This document shows positions 1 to 10,688 of a stretch of DNA of 64,000 nucleotides, in pieces. Made by a program: the position numbers and the translations under genes. This DNA comes from Epiperipatus broadwayi (lineage: Eukaryota; Onychophora; Udeonychophora; Euonychophora; Peripatidae). Below the pieces are notes generated by a model. The model made no database searches. It saw only the letters and a list, made by a program, of their open reading frames with translations, and was not told the DNA's origin. Location: NCBI GenBank assembly GCA_028023455.1, contig JAQFVV010006429.1, positions 1 through 64,000 of the forward strand, read 5' to 3'. Position 1 is the first letter of the stretch, and every line of letters starts with the position of its first letter.

Positions 1-129
1 TTATTCTTCTTTTAATGCTAGAGTCATTATGAAATTAATTGAATTCACAATTTGTTTATATATATAACCGGGATAATTTTGTCTTTCTTCAATTTAAATG
101 GAATGCAGCAAGTACGTTCCATTACAATA

Positions 130-162
<33 letters not shown>

Positions 163-556
163 TGTAGCAGGATATATATAAGTAATGTTATATATTAAAG
201 AGAGCATGAGAACACAAGATCTCTGAGAGATCAGCCCAGTTAACTCCAAAAAGCAACTATCATTAACTGTACATCAACCAGCATTATCAATAAATATAAC
301 TAATACTTAAAATAAATGACCATTCTTCTTCATCATAAATGATTAGCAATATCATCATCAAAATAAATCAACAGTGAATCTTGTGACTAGATTTGGAATG
401 GATCTATGTAGATCAGACAAACTATTGAGCCTTTGCCAGCTTGGGGCATTTATTTAAATATAATTTAGATGCACAAACTAAGTCCTCATTCATTACAATA
501 TACAGCCATAAAAATCATAATTCTGGGTCATTAAAACATTCTGATCATCATCAATG
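1..556. other. AT-rich sequence without a gene
   Basis: No open frame or RNA gene can be supported. It holds a (TA)n tract near 129-166 and otherwise AT-rich sequence. The element boundary that starts the next repeat lies near 557. Confidence 0.6.
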
Positions 557-1013
557 ATCTGGACACATAGTACCATTAATGTACTGGCCAAGTATAAACT
601 TCATTTCTACTAAGTCTAAGTAAATAAAATATTGTGCATGGACTTTGAAGAATATACTCTTTATGCCCAAACACAATCCTTGTTAACTGAATGCCCCTGC
701 ACTAAATATACATCTCTTTTCATATATCAGATTGTTATGGTTGGATCTAGCTTAGAGAATATATGTTCTATTACTGTATTGTGATAAGAATTAAGTTCAA
801 TATAATAATTTTAACTATAAAATACAAGTTTATTTGCAACAACAAAAATGATATTAACATCTTCAGAATAAGGTTATGTACCTATCAATTAAGCCTTCTA
901 ATTTTAATTAATATATATACATAAAACTAACAAATTTGTGATTTACAAAATTACTACAAAATTCAAGTTATTATTATGGTTTACATATATGTTCTATTTG
1001 ACAAACATTGCTC
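557..1013 (+). repeat. Dispersed ~457-bp direct repeat, copy 1
   Basis: This segment aligns almost end to end with 2500-2956, sharing landmarks such as the stretch ending GTACTGGCC, GCCCCTGCACTAAATATA, and a terminal TTATTATTATGGTTTACATA. Divergence is visible but modest. No coding frame is open. It is an unclassified dispersed or locally duplicated repeat; the two copies are in the same orientation about 1.9 kb apart. Confidence 0.75.
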
Positions 1014-1023
1014 TCTCTTTCCC

Positions 1024-1077
<54 letters not shown>

Positions 1078-1660
1078 ATGTAATTTCTGAACTTATTTGA
1101 CTTGTTAAAAAAAACATTTTACTAGTCACTCATAAATGATATAAAATACATGGGTTTACATATATGTTTTAATAGGTTTATTTAAAATGTATATATATAT
1201 ATAGAGATAGTCACACCAGCATATATATATATAGATAGATAGATAGATAGTCACACCAGCACACAGACGTGTGTTATATTAATTTATTAACACAAATTTA
1301 ATTTTGTCAAAATAATAAATGACATTAATTTTTAGCTAAATTTGTCTATATAACATGCATTGATATGTAAATATGCACACAGAGTGCAGAACAGTTGATG
1401 AACAACATATATATGAAATTCATTTTCTATCATATTTGCATTTATTAAAATAATATATGGTATTAATTTTTATAATTACTAATTCCATTTTGAATGTACA
1501 TAAAATTCACATGTATGTGTATATAAAAAATAATATAAATCAATTATTATTTCTCTCATTACTATTTAAAGTTTTCTTTTCTTTTTAAAAAAAATCAAAT
1601 CAGTGTTTAATAGATTATTGTTAATTAATTATAAAACTTTTAGCATCATCTTTAAATTAA

Positions 1661-1699
<39 letters not shown>

Positions 1700-2499
1700 T
1701 TAATTTAAATATATATATATTGAATTCATTAGCATATATATATATATATATATATATGCTAATGAATTCAATCATTTTATTCACTCAAAATTTTATTTGC
1801 TTTTTTAAAAAAATATATAGCTTTTTTAAATGTTATTTTTAGGAAAGAAATTGTTTAAAATTTTGTTATCATTCTGTACAATATTACTGACCATCAGTTG
1901 TATATACAGTTATCTATGCTTCTCTACATAGAGATACATCAACATACTTATAATTACTTCTTCATTAACTGATGTTTTTTGGTAAGCTTTGTTTTTGTCC
2001 ATGAGGTAAGTATAGTCCAAGAAAGTATAGTCCAGGATTATAATCATGAGGTGAAAGTATAATCCATATATAGTTATTGGCATTGATCAGTTATCTTCCG
2101 GTTAGGATTGATCTAGGCAAGTTCAGAATACATTTGTGGCTATGAATTACAAAGAAGTTGTCCATTTTTTCTATGTGAATTGAAACACTACCATTGAACC
2201 ATGCAACAGCTGCTTCCTTGCATTATTATAACCTCATAGTAGTTTTCTGTGTAACTCTGCTAGCTAGCTATCTCTTCTGGCCAGCTATCTGATATGGCTA
2301 CCGACAAACTGCAGTTAACGCAATATGAACTAAAAGACAAACTTTGAAGCTAGCTATTAGTCAACTGCTTTTCAAAAATATTAAAGCCAAAACTTACAGC
2401 TGACTAATTTTCCAGCCCAATTGCTGTAACTTTGCTACAGTTATCTATAGCCTGTTAAAAAATTCAAAAACTAAAACTATGTTGACTATTGTCAATGCT
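1014..2499. other. Microsatellite-rich spacer
   Basis: Contains a compound (CT)n-(TA)n-(TG)n tract at about 1021-1078, a (GATA)n-like tract at about 1231-1250 and two TA arrays at 1661-1758 that lie inside small palindromes. No gene is visible. Confidence 0.6.
1651..1773. repeat. Two TA arrays at the centres of quasi-palindromes
   Basis: A TA array is framed by exact 14-bp inverted arms (1651-1664 and 1696-1709). Directly after it a second array is framed by exact 16-bp inverted arms (1719-1734 and 1758-1773, arm core TTGAATTCATTAGCA). The arms are not themselves TA repeats, so the hairpins extend into unique sequence. Confidence 0.85.
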
Positions 2500-2956
2500 T
2501 GGGGCACTTAGTAGCATTAATGCACTGGCCAACTATAAACTTATTTTTACTAAGACTAAATTAAATAAAATGTAGTGCATGATCTTTGAAGAATATACTT
2601 TTCATACCAAAACAGGACTCTTGTCAACTGTTTGCCCCTGCACTAAATATATATCCCCTTTCATATATCAACTGCTATGCTTGAATCTAGTTCAGAGAAC
2701 ATATGCTCTATTACTATATTGTGATGAACATAATTAAGTTTACTGAAACAATTTTAATTATAAAATACAAGTTTATTAACAATAATAAAAATGATATTAA
2801 AGTCTTCACAATATGGCTATATTCATATCAATTAAGCCTTCTGATTTTTATTAATATACATACATAAAATGATTATATTTGTGGTTTACAAAATTACTAC
2901 AAAATTCAAGTTATTATTATGGTTTACATATATGTTATATTTGACAGACATTGCTA
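2500..2956 (+). repeat. Dispersed ~457-bp direct repeat, copy 2
   Basis: Homologous to 557-1013 in the same orientation; see that entry. The copies differ by scattered substitutions and small indels, so the duplication is not recent. Confidence 0.75.
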
Positions 2957-4088
2957 TATACACATACTGGCACATGAACACTAAAAGAAATTATCTCAGT
3001 TGGACATCTTATAAAATACCCACAAGACATCAAAATAAAATATAAGCCTTTTTCCCTTTTGAGTCTTTGTGGCTGAAGAAAATAACACTGAAAAGTAAAG
3101 CCTTGCTCCTTTTTGAGTTTTAGATTCTGATGAATTCCAAAAAAAATATTCAAATTGCAACTTCCTTTCTCTAATCTTTACAGGGGAATGAGTGCATTAC
3201 TAGTAAAAGAAAAACAAGCTTATGGCATCACCTGAGACAATATATACTTCACAACATCATGGGACAACATGGTGCCTCATGGCTTGACCAAATCACAATA
3301 CATCACTAAATGTAAATTATGTCTAAAAAAGCTATAAAGGGATTTTTATAAAGCTAATCTTATTCCTCAATCCAAATCTTGCATTTTATTTATTTATTAT
3401 GCACCATAATACACTAAATTTATTATGCTTTAATATACAATACATTACATGACTATATGTAATTAAAGTTAAATATATATAATGGTTGTGCAAGGCACAA
3501 TGTTGGTTGCATAAATATGTATTGTACAAAAGTGAAATTTAACATAGTGAAGGAATGTTCCAACCCTAAAACATTGATTGCATCAATTATGTAATAGTAA
3601 ATCTTTCCTCAGTATGAGATTTTATATTATAGTAGATGAAAAATGGGTTTGAACCTGGATATGATAATATCAAAGATATATAATAATTATATATTCATGA
3701 TATGTATTGTAGTATTGTAAATTCTGGTTCAAATAAATAATAATTTGAATGATTAATAATATTTAAATAGAAAATTTAATTCAAATATATAAAATATTGT
3801 GATGAAAATGATATAATTTAAAAATACAACTTCCAATTTATTTAAAATTTTAGTTTGAATAAAAAAAACACAAGAATACCAAACTTCATAAAATAAAAGT
3901 TTACTTATGGAATAGTTTTTATAATAATGATCATCATCAATTATCACCCCCATCCCAGCCTTAAATAGATAGTATGATTTTTCAGGGCTGTGTATATTAA
4001 TTAGAATATGTGCACAAAAACATGTATTTGGAGTAATAATTTTTTTTTATTAATAATGAATACATAAAATTGTTCCATATATATATGC
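2957..4088. other. AT-rich sequence without a gene
   Basis: Short open frames here (for example on the minus strand near 2935-3153 and 3753-3953) are of the size expected by chance in stop-poor stretches and show no recognisable domain. No RNA gene was recognised. Confidence 0.6.
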
Positions 4089-5732
4089 ACACCTGGGTCT
4101 CATTTTATGCAGATTTATTTAATGCGATTTTAAAGTTATGCAATTCATGTTTCTTCTTAATATCTTTCTATGTGGTTTTCTTTTATGCAATAAAAATTAT
4201 TAGATCAGAAGTCAAGCTCTGATAATGTGCTATTACTTTAAATATTATAAATTTCACACACTCACACATCATATTTAAAGTAATAGTGCATTATCGGAGT
4301 TCAACTTCTATCTAATAATATCAATATTTTCAGCACTGTATAATAGTACTGTAATAGATTTTATGCAATAAAGAAGTTCAGAATTCACTTAAAATCAGGA
4401 TTTCCCCATTTTATATACAAACATTAAATTTTACAAGATTATAATGTAAATTTGTTCAAACATTATAGATGGCTATATTATGCATATTGATGTTTTTGCA
4501 TTTTAAATCACATTCTATTTTTGCTTTTTAAAAAAAGAGTACATAATCAATTGATCATTTAGTGTCCTCAAGTAATAAATTTTACAAGATTATAATGTAA
4601 ATCTGTTCCAACATTATAAGTGCCTATACTATGCATATTGCTTTTTTTTCATTTTAAATAACATTCTATTTTTGCTATTTTAAAAAAAAGAGTATGTAAA
4701 TCTATTAATCATTTAGTGTCCTAACGTTTATTTTTAAAAGATGAGTAACAGCATTGGGCACAATTAAACTTGACAATTAAAAATTAAAATCTGATTTTTA
4801 ATTGTAATTAACAATTTAAAAATTACATAATAAGATCTGAAATTAATGTGATCGTGAAACAATGAAATTTGATTTTTAAACAGAATTGAAAAGTAAAAAC
4901 TTAAAGACAAAAATAAGAATTTAATTTTTGTTAGTTTTTGTTAAATTTTGCCCAACAGCAGTAAGTAAATGTCTTTTTATTATCATAAGTCTAAGTTCTT
5001 ATTTTTATTTTGAACTTTTAGTTTACTCTAATAGAAAAAAAACAACACTCAAGAAAGTGAATTTCTTTGGAAACAAAAAATATAATTTTAGATCACTTAA
5101 CGAAATGGGAAGGATCAACAGTGATTGGAATATGTTTTAGTTTGGGCAAATCCACTATAAGAGCAATTTATTGGGATTTAGATATAAAGGCTATAGAGTT
5201 TACAAAGATTATGTTGTGGAAATGGGATGGAGCAGAATAAGGGAAAAATTAGACTGGGGAATGTAAAATAAAGTAGCTAACAGGTTTCTCTGGGCATAAT
5301 TGCTGAGAGATTCTTGACTTCATTTAAAAAAAAGCTACAGTATATCACATCACATCATCACATGATGAATTTGATGTCTCAAACAGCAATAATGATTAAA
5401 ATACCATACATGTATAAAAATGTAAATTATGCATAAAAATATGTTGTTTTGAATAAAATTAAATAGCGTAGTTAATAAAAAAAGTAAAAAAAAGTTTGTC
5501 TTCTATTATTTTTTTTCAAATTTGAAATTTTTTATTAGTCATATTTTATTTTTTTATTTTTTTATGCAAATTTTAAAGTAATTTTATGTTGTTGTTTTGC
5601 TTTTATGTGATTTTGGAAAATTACAGTACCTATCCCCCATTTTTCAACGTAATTTAAGACTATTTTTGTGTGATTTCTTTTGTGCGCATTTTCTGAGGAA
5701 CTTATCTACCACATAAAATGAGAACCAGGTGT
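4089..5732. mobile_element. Short-TIR DNA element, copy 1
   Basis: The segment begins ACACCTGGGTCTCATTTTAT and ends with the near-exact inverted complement, ...CATAAAATGAGAACCAGGTGT, giving terminal inverted repeats of about 20 bp. The same termini and about 480 bp of the right half recur at 28741-29914, which supports a real element. It holds an internal ~151-bp tandem duplication (4425-4725). No transposase frame is visible, so it is probably non-autonomous. It is bordered by short TA-rich sequence on both sides, which hides any target-site duplication. Confidence 0.75.
4425..4725 (+). repeat. 151-bp tandem duplication inside the TIR element
   Basis: Two adjacent copies start at 4425 and 4576 with TAAATTTTACAAGATTATAATG and both end near ATCATTTAGTGTCCT. 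They differ by scattered substitutions. The second TIR element copy at 28741-29914 does not show this duplication. Confidence 0.8.
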
Positions 5733-5992
5733 ATATATATTGTGCATCATCATTTCCCATACATATATATAATCTATGCTTAGTTTATATTAAGATAACA
5801 AATCTTTAAATTGATCACTGATTATAAATGTGTGTGGGAGGTGATAATCTGGACCAACTGATGAGTGATGCTTTAGCACAAAATACATATATTGGAGATT
5901 GTTTATCTTTTTCTCATGTACATGGTCATGTGTATTATTTGTATAAGATGGAGTGGATAGCTGTAGAAAGCTTGAAAGTCTGGGTTGAAATT

Positions 5993-6029
<37 letters not shown>

Positions 6030-6041
6030 ATACTTTTTGGT

Positions 6042-6085
<44 letters not shown>

Positions 6086-6097
6086 ACCAAAAAGTAT
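6030..6097. repeat. TA array inside a 17-bp-arm palindrome
   Basis: Exact inverted arms ATACTTTTTGGTATCAT (6030-6046) and its complement (6081-6097) flank a (TA)n core. Another (TA)n tract lies immediately upstream at about 5997-6027. Confidence 0.9.
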
Positions 6098-6350
6098 GTT
6101 AATTAAAAATATTTTAATAATAAAAATAATAAATATAATGTTAACTAAATGTAATTATACATTCTTTCAAGATGCAGAAGTACTTATGAAGATTGAAAGA
6201 CAGTATATCATATTTAATTACCATTATATTTATTATTTCTATTGTTATTATATAACAATATTAAAATGGACTTGAATTCAGATTTTTAAGCTCTTTATAG
6301 CCATGCACTCAATCTTATACACTTGATACACATGACAACATACATGTAAA

Positions 6351-7040
6351 GAAGATAAATAATCTCCAATAATCATATTGTGTGGTGAACCAGCATTCAT
6401 CAGTTGGTCCTCATTACCCTCTTCCACACATATGTGCAACCAGTGCTCAGTCTATATTAAGATAAAATATCTTCAAACTTTAATGAACAAACTTCAAAAT
6501 TCTCCACACCCCAACTCTTTATCCATACATACATACATTGAAAATCCAATGATGAAACAATCAAAACCCTTGCTGATGCCAATATTATTGTTATACCCAT
6601 GTTTACTTTAAGTCACTCTGACCTCTCATATATAGGACCGTAATATATCCATTTAATTGTACAGAAAAATGATTGACTGACATCAGGATGAATGTGTAAT
6701 ATTCAAATATAAGTATTATGTCAATACTAAATGTAATTAAAGTATAAGGGTCTTGAATTCATATTTTCAAGCTCTTTAAAGCTATGCATTCAACATGGGT
6801 ATGACAATAATATTGGTATCAAAAGAGTTTTGAGGGTTTAACCATCGGATTTTTAAAGATATGGATGGCTAAAAAGTTGGAGTGTGGAGAAAATGGAAGC
6901 TTGTTCATTAAAGTTTGTATATTTGTTTTCTTAATATAAACTGAGCACTGGTTGTATATATGTGTGGGTGATGATGATCTGGACCAATTGATGAGTACTG
7001 GTTCAGCATGCAATATGTATATTGGAGATTATTTATCTTC
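6351..7040. repeat. Foldback repeat with ~250-bp inverted arms
   Basis: The sequence 6351-6602 is the diverged reverse complement of 6793-7040, with a ~190-bp spacer. Landmarks are GAAGATAAATAATCTCCAAT at the outer left end, its complement at the outer right end, and CATGGGTAT at the inner edge. A partial third copy in plus orientation lies at about 5770-5930. Small open frames at 6378-6611 and 6819-7013 are the two arms read in mirror image, not genes. The arms differ at many sites, so the structure is old. Confidence 0.75.
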
Positions 7041-7065
7041 TTCATATGTGTTAAGAACTATAAAG

Positions 7066-7180
7066 TGTTGGTAGCTTAGAGGTCAGTGCAGCCATCTTGC
7101 AAGCAAGCAATTGCTTGCAGACAGTTGTCATGGGTTCACTTTCAAGCCAATGCTATGATATATGAAAAGAAAAAAATAAC
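7066..7180 (+). mobile_element. tRNA-derived SINE, copy 1
   Basis: The segment begins with an A-box-like TGGTAGCTTAGAGGTCAGTG, then TTGCAAGCAAGCAATTG, then a B-box-like GGGTTCACTTTCAAGCC, and ends TATGATATATGAAAAG in an A-rich tail. Related sequences lie at 22735-22815 and 25582-25687 (both minus) and 28017-28122 (plus). The promoter boxes are in tRNA order but no tRNA cloverleaf with an anticodon arm is preserved. Confidence 0.7.
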
Positions 7181-7199
7181 ATATTTAAACTAAAAATTA

Positions 7200-7382
7200 C
7201 CCATAATACCAATTACATCTCCTACAGTCTTAATAGTAAATGTCCTCTTAAATAAGTTAACTGTTTCAGAATCATAATTTTTTAATAATAAAGATTTTTT
7301 AATTTTTTTTATTACATTTCTTTCAAAGAAGACACTCTTTGTTCCATCTAAATTAATAGTATGCTTGCATCTTTTTAATGGA
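7200..7382 (-). pseudogene. Penelope-like element 3' fragment (GIY-YIG region), inverted
   Basis: On the minus strand this matches the GIY-YIG coding region of the PLE copies at 59.8-61.9 kb: shared landmarks are CTTAAATAAGTTAA, TTCAGAATAATAAATTTTC-like sequence, and the TTTCAAAGAAGACA and AATAGT segments that encode the late endonuclease residues. The frame is broken by indels. It sits head-to-head with the longer plus-strand copy that starts about 50 bp away, the same arrangement seen in the young copies. It is a fossil, truncated at both ends. Confidence 0.7.
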
Positions 7383-7429
7383 TATTTGAGGATTTTATGT
7401 ATTTTACTTATAATGATAATTTTTATAAG

Positions 7430-8510
7430 ATTAAGGAAGGGTGAATAATAGATTATATTATTTCTCCTTTAATATGTTCAGTTTATATTACTTATTTGGA
7501 AAAGGAAATTATTATTAAGAAGGATTGTTTATATTTAAAGTCATTTGTTAGATGTATTGATGATTGTTTGTTTGTAGTTGAGAATGATAAATTGAAAAAG
7601 TTGGTAAATGAATCTAATTGTTTTGATCCTTATAAAGTATGTGACAGAAGGGGGGGGGTAAATTTTGTTAAATTAAATTTTTTACATCTAATGATGATTA
7701 GGTAAAGAATAATTGTTTGGTATATAGTTTATTATGTTAAAAATAAAGACTTAAGGTCTTTAATTAAACCTGATAGCTATAAATCTATATCTCATAAACT
7801 AGATGCTTTAAGAAATGGGGTCACTTTGTTTCAAAAATATCAATTTTATAAAGATTATTTGAGTGTTGGCTACTCTGATAAATTTGTTAAAATTATTTTA
7901 TTAGTAATAATATTTGTAGTCATATAAAGTATAAAAAAATATGATTTTATTTCTTTGCCATTTAAATTGTCTTCTTATAAAATTGTATGTAAAAATAGTA
8001 ATTTGTTTGGAAATAATTTTTTTTTTGGAAAGGAGGTATTACTTTGAATAATTTATTAAATAATACTAAGGAAATTTTTTAAAGAAAGACTATTATTCCT
8101 GGAGTAGTGTATACTATATTTTGTTTTGTAAGAAGGTATTTATAAGTCAGAGTAATTTGAGTTTAAGTGAAGGAATAAAGATAAATGTAAGATTAGAAAT
8201 AAATATATTTAGTTCTGTTTTATATATCCATGAAAAAGATACATGCTGCACTATTAATTTTGATTTAAGCTAAGGTTATTCTTTTTGAGAAAAACAAATG
8301 AAAATAAGAATTAAAGAATGTTTATTATTACAAAAAAAAATATGATTCTGAAGCAATTAATATATTTAAAAGTTTTTTTTAATATTAAGGGTGTATGGAA
8401 AATAAGTGAAAGTGTGGATAATGTTTCGTTTAAATAAGTCATTTTATAGTTGTTTACATTTGAAAAGTCTGCTTGTAGCAGTGAAACTATTAGTAGTATT
8501 TTAGTGTTTA
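7430..8510 (+). pseudogene. Decayed Penelope-like retroelement (reverse transcriptase end, GIY-YIG, 3' tail)
   Basis: This is the longest PLE copy in the window. The frame at 7496-7705 reads ...FVRCIDDCLFVVEN, a PLE-type reverse-transcriptase active-site segment in which the usual RYxDD is RCIDD, followed by a shifted frame with FVCDRRGG-like and LNFLHL-like residues. After frameshifts, 7740-7930 gives a thumb-like SHKLDALRNGVTLFQKYQ. From 8092 the sequence parallels the GIY-YIG coding region of the young copies at 60.3-61.8 kb, with numerous stops, and 8455-8500 holds the same tail hairpin (CTGCTTGTAGCAG then TGAAAC). The order RT then GIY-YIG then tail is what is known for EN+ PLEs. It is clearly inactive: many stops, no complete domain. 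Confidence 0.8.
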
Positions 8511-10622
8511 TTTTTTTTGGCAATTTTGATTATATGTATATGCATAAATATATATTGTATAAACTATGTTAGAAATCAATGTTTTTATAAGCTCTACTGA
8601 AAGATTAGTTGAGTGTATCATACCAGAATCTTCAAATTTCAGAGCCATGTTAAAACTCAGTTTATCATATGGGAATATATTTAAACTGAAATCCTGAAAG
8701 TTGAGTGCCATGCTGTTTTGATCTCTTTAATTAAATTAAAATCAATATCTGGTCTATTACTATTTATCTATTTATAAAAAATAATAAATTATTATTATGG
8801 TTATATAAATATTTTATATTTTTTGTTAAATTATAACAAAATGCCATAAATATATAGTGAACAATATTGAAAACAATTAAATGGATATAATGATCTGACT
8901 AATTGTGAAACTAGCTTCAATTTTATTTATTTGTTTGAAAGAATGAAACCTTTTAAAAATATTATATATTTAATCATTGGAAATTTAATGGAATATCCGG
9001 TGAAATCATTTATCTATGATGTAATGAAGCAAAGAAAATTGTAAATTGTGAATTATAACATTGACTAATTGTATTTATGGTTAAAATATTCAAACTAAAG
9101 TGAATTTACTTTAAATGAATATCCACATTTATATAATGATCAAAAGGACAAAAACCCTATTTGTATGTTTGTTGAAATAAAGTACAATTGTTTCCAAAAT
9201 ACATTTATAGTTAATTTAAATACTATTGTAAAAAGATGTAGTTATCATATATATGAAAAAGTCAATAAGGTATTTAAGTATATATGCATTTCAAAAATAA
9301 TTTTCTTCATCAGGCTATTTGGAGCAAATAATGCAAAAGCATTTGTTAAATGTGTTTAAATTATTTGCAACTCTCAAAGACAGTTGAATAAAATTATTTG
9401 AGAAATGTATGCTACTTTTGAATGATTGGTATATCTTTTCATGTAATGTGGCAGTTATAACAGATAACTTATCACTATTATAGAAACTACCATTTTTTCA
9501 TATTTATATACATTTAAGACGTGCCAAGCTATTTATTTTATATATACTATACACACACGAACATACATCTGAATAAAGTATTTCAAGTTAGTTTAGAAAA
9601 TATAATTGTATAACTATAAAACTTGTAGTTATTTATATATTCAACTTTTATTTCAAAGTGTAAGAAAGAAAACTTTTATTCAAAAAAAAATCTTTAGAAA
9701 ATATCGGACTGCCCATTTTAAAATATGGTGTTATATTGATTGGAAGTAATAAAACACTTCCTTTAGCTTTATAAGTAAACAACGGCTTAAACTTACTTTT
9801 CTGTAATGATATTTAAATAAAATTGATACTCGTTTACAAGGTTAATGTTTATTGATTGCCTAGAGTTATTCGCACATAAACTGTTTATTATTTAATGACT
9901 TAGTAAGAAAGTATTTCATTTCAAGTAGACTATTTTTTTTTTCTTTTAATATATATATATATAATAATAAATAGTTGAATGCAAACTCAATGATTGTAAT
10001 CAAGTGGATTCTTTTTTTATTGCAAATCTATTTATATATATATAAATACACAATATATTTCATAAGACCGAACCTTAAAACAAATTTATATTATAAATTA
10101 ACTTATGTCTTAAATTTAAAGTAATGCGTCCAAATAACTCTTAGCAGAAAAAAGAAATAATCAAACAGAAGCCGCTAAAAAAAGTAACATATTGCACCCA
10201 GAACGAAATTATTAATACAGGGAGTTGAGTTAGCAAAGTTAAAAATAAATAATAGTACTTGTTTTAATCCATATATGATTGTTGCTTGCACAAGCTTGAC
10301 AAATAATATATTGATAACAACGAAGGTAATACTAACAATTTTTGAATAATTAATTTTGTTTCTATTTAAATATATTTTCCTAAATATAGGGGATTTAAAG
10401 ACAGACTTTTTAGCACCCTTCAACTATCCACACTGTCTCATGCCATATTTTTCTATAAAATTTAACTTTCTCAAAAATTATATGTAGATATAAAGTGAGC
10501 CAACATTTATATAATCTACTGTAACAACTTCTGTAAAAAGATAGTAAGGCAAAATCTTCTGCTAACTAGATTTTCCACATCGTGGTAACAATTTTGGTAG
10601 TTTTTCAAACATGTTTGCCTTC

Positions 10623-10624
<2 letters not shown>
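8511..10624. other. AT-rich sequence without a gene
   Basis: No gene is supported. A hammerhead-like CTGATGA...GAAA arrangement on the minus strand near 9275-9320 lacks convincing stems. A few short TA tracts occur (about 9949-9965 and 10031-10045). The minus-strand open frame at 10175-10423 has no recognised domain. Confidence 0.55.

Positions 10625-10685
<61 letters not shown>
10625..10685. repeat. (TA)n array, ~30 units
   Basis: Uninterrupted TA dinucleotides that end exactly where the 4.3-kb repeat begins with TGTACCCTCACTT. Confidence 0.95.

Positions 10686-10688
<3 letters not shown>

Noticed and set aside
9275-9320. CTGATGA...GAAA on the minus strand as a second hammerhead
   Set aside because: Stem II would be A-U only, and no stem I or NUH site with complementarity could be found.
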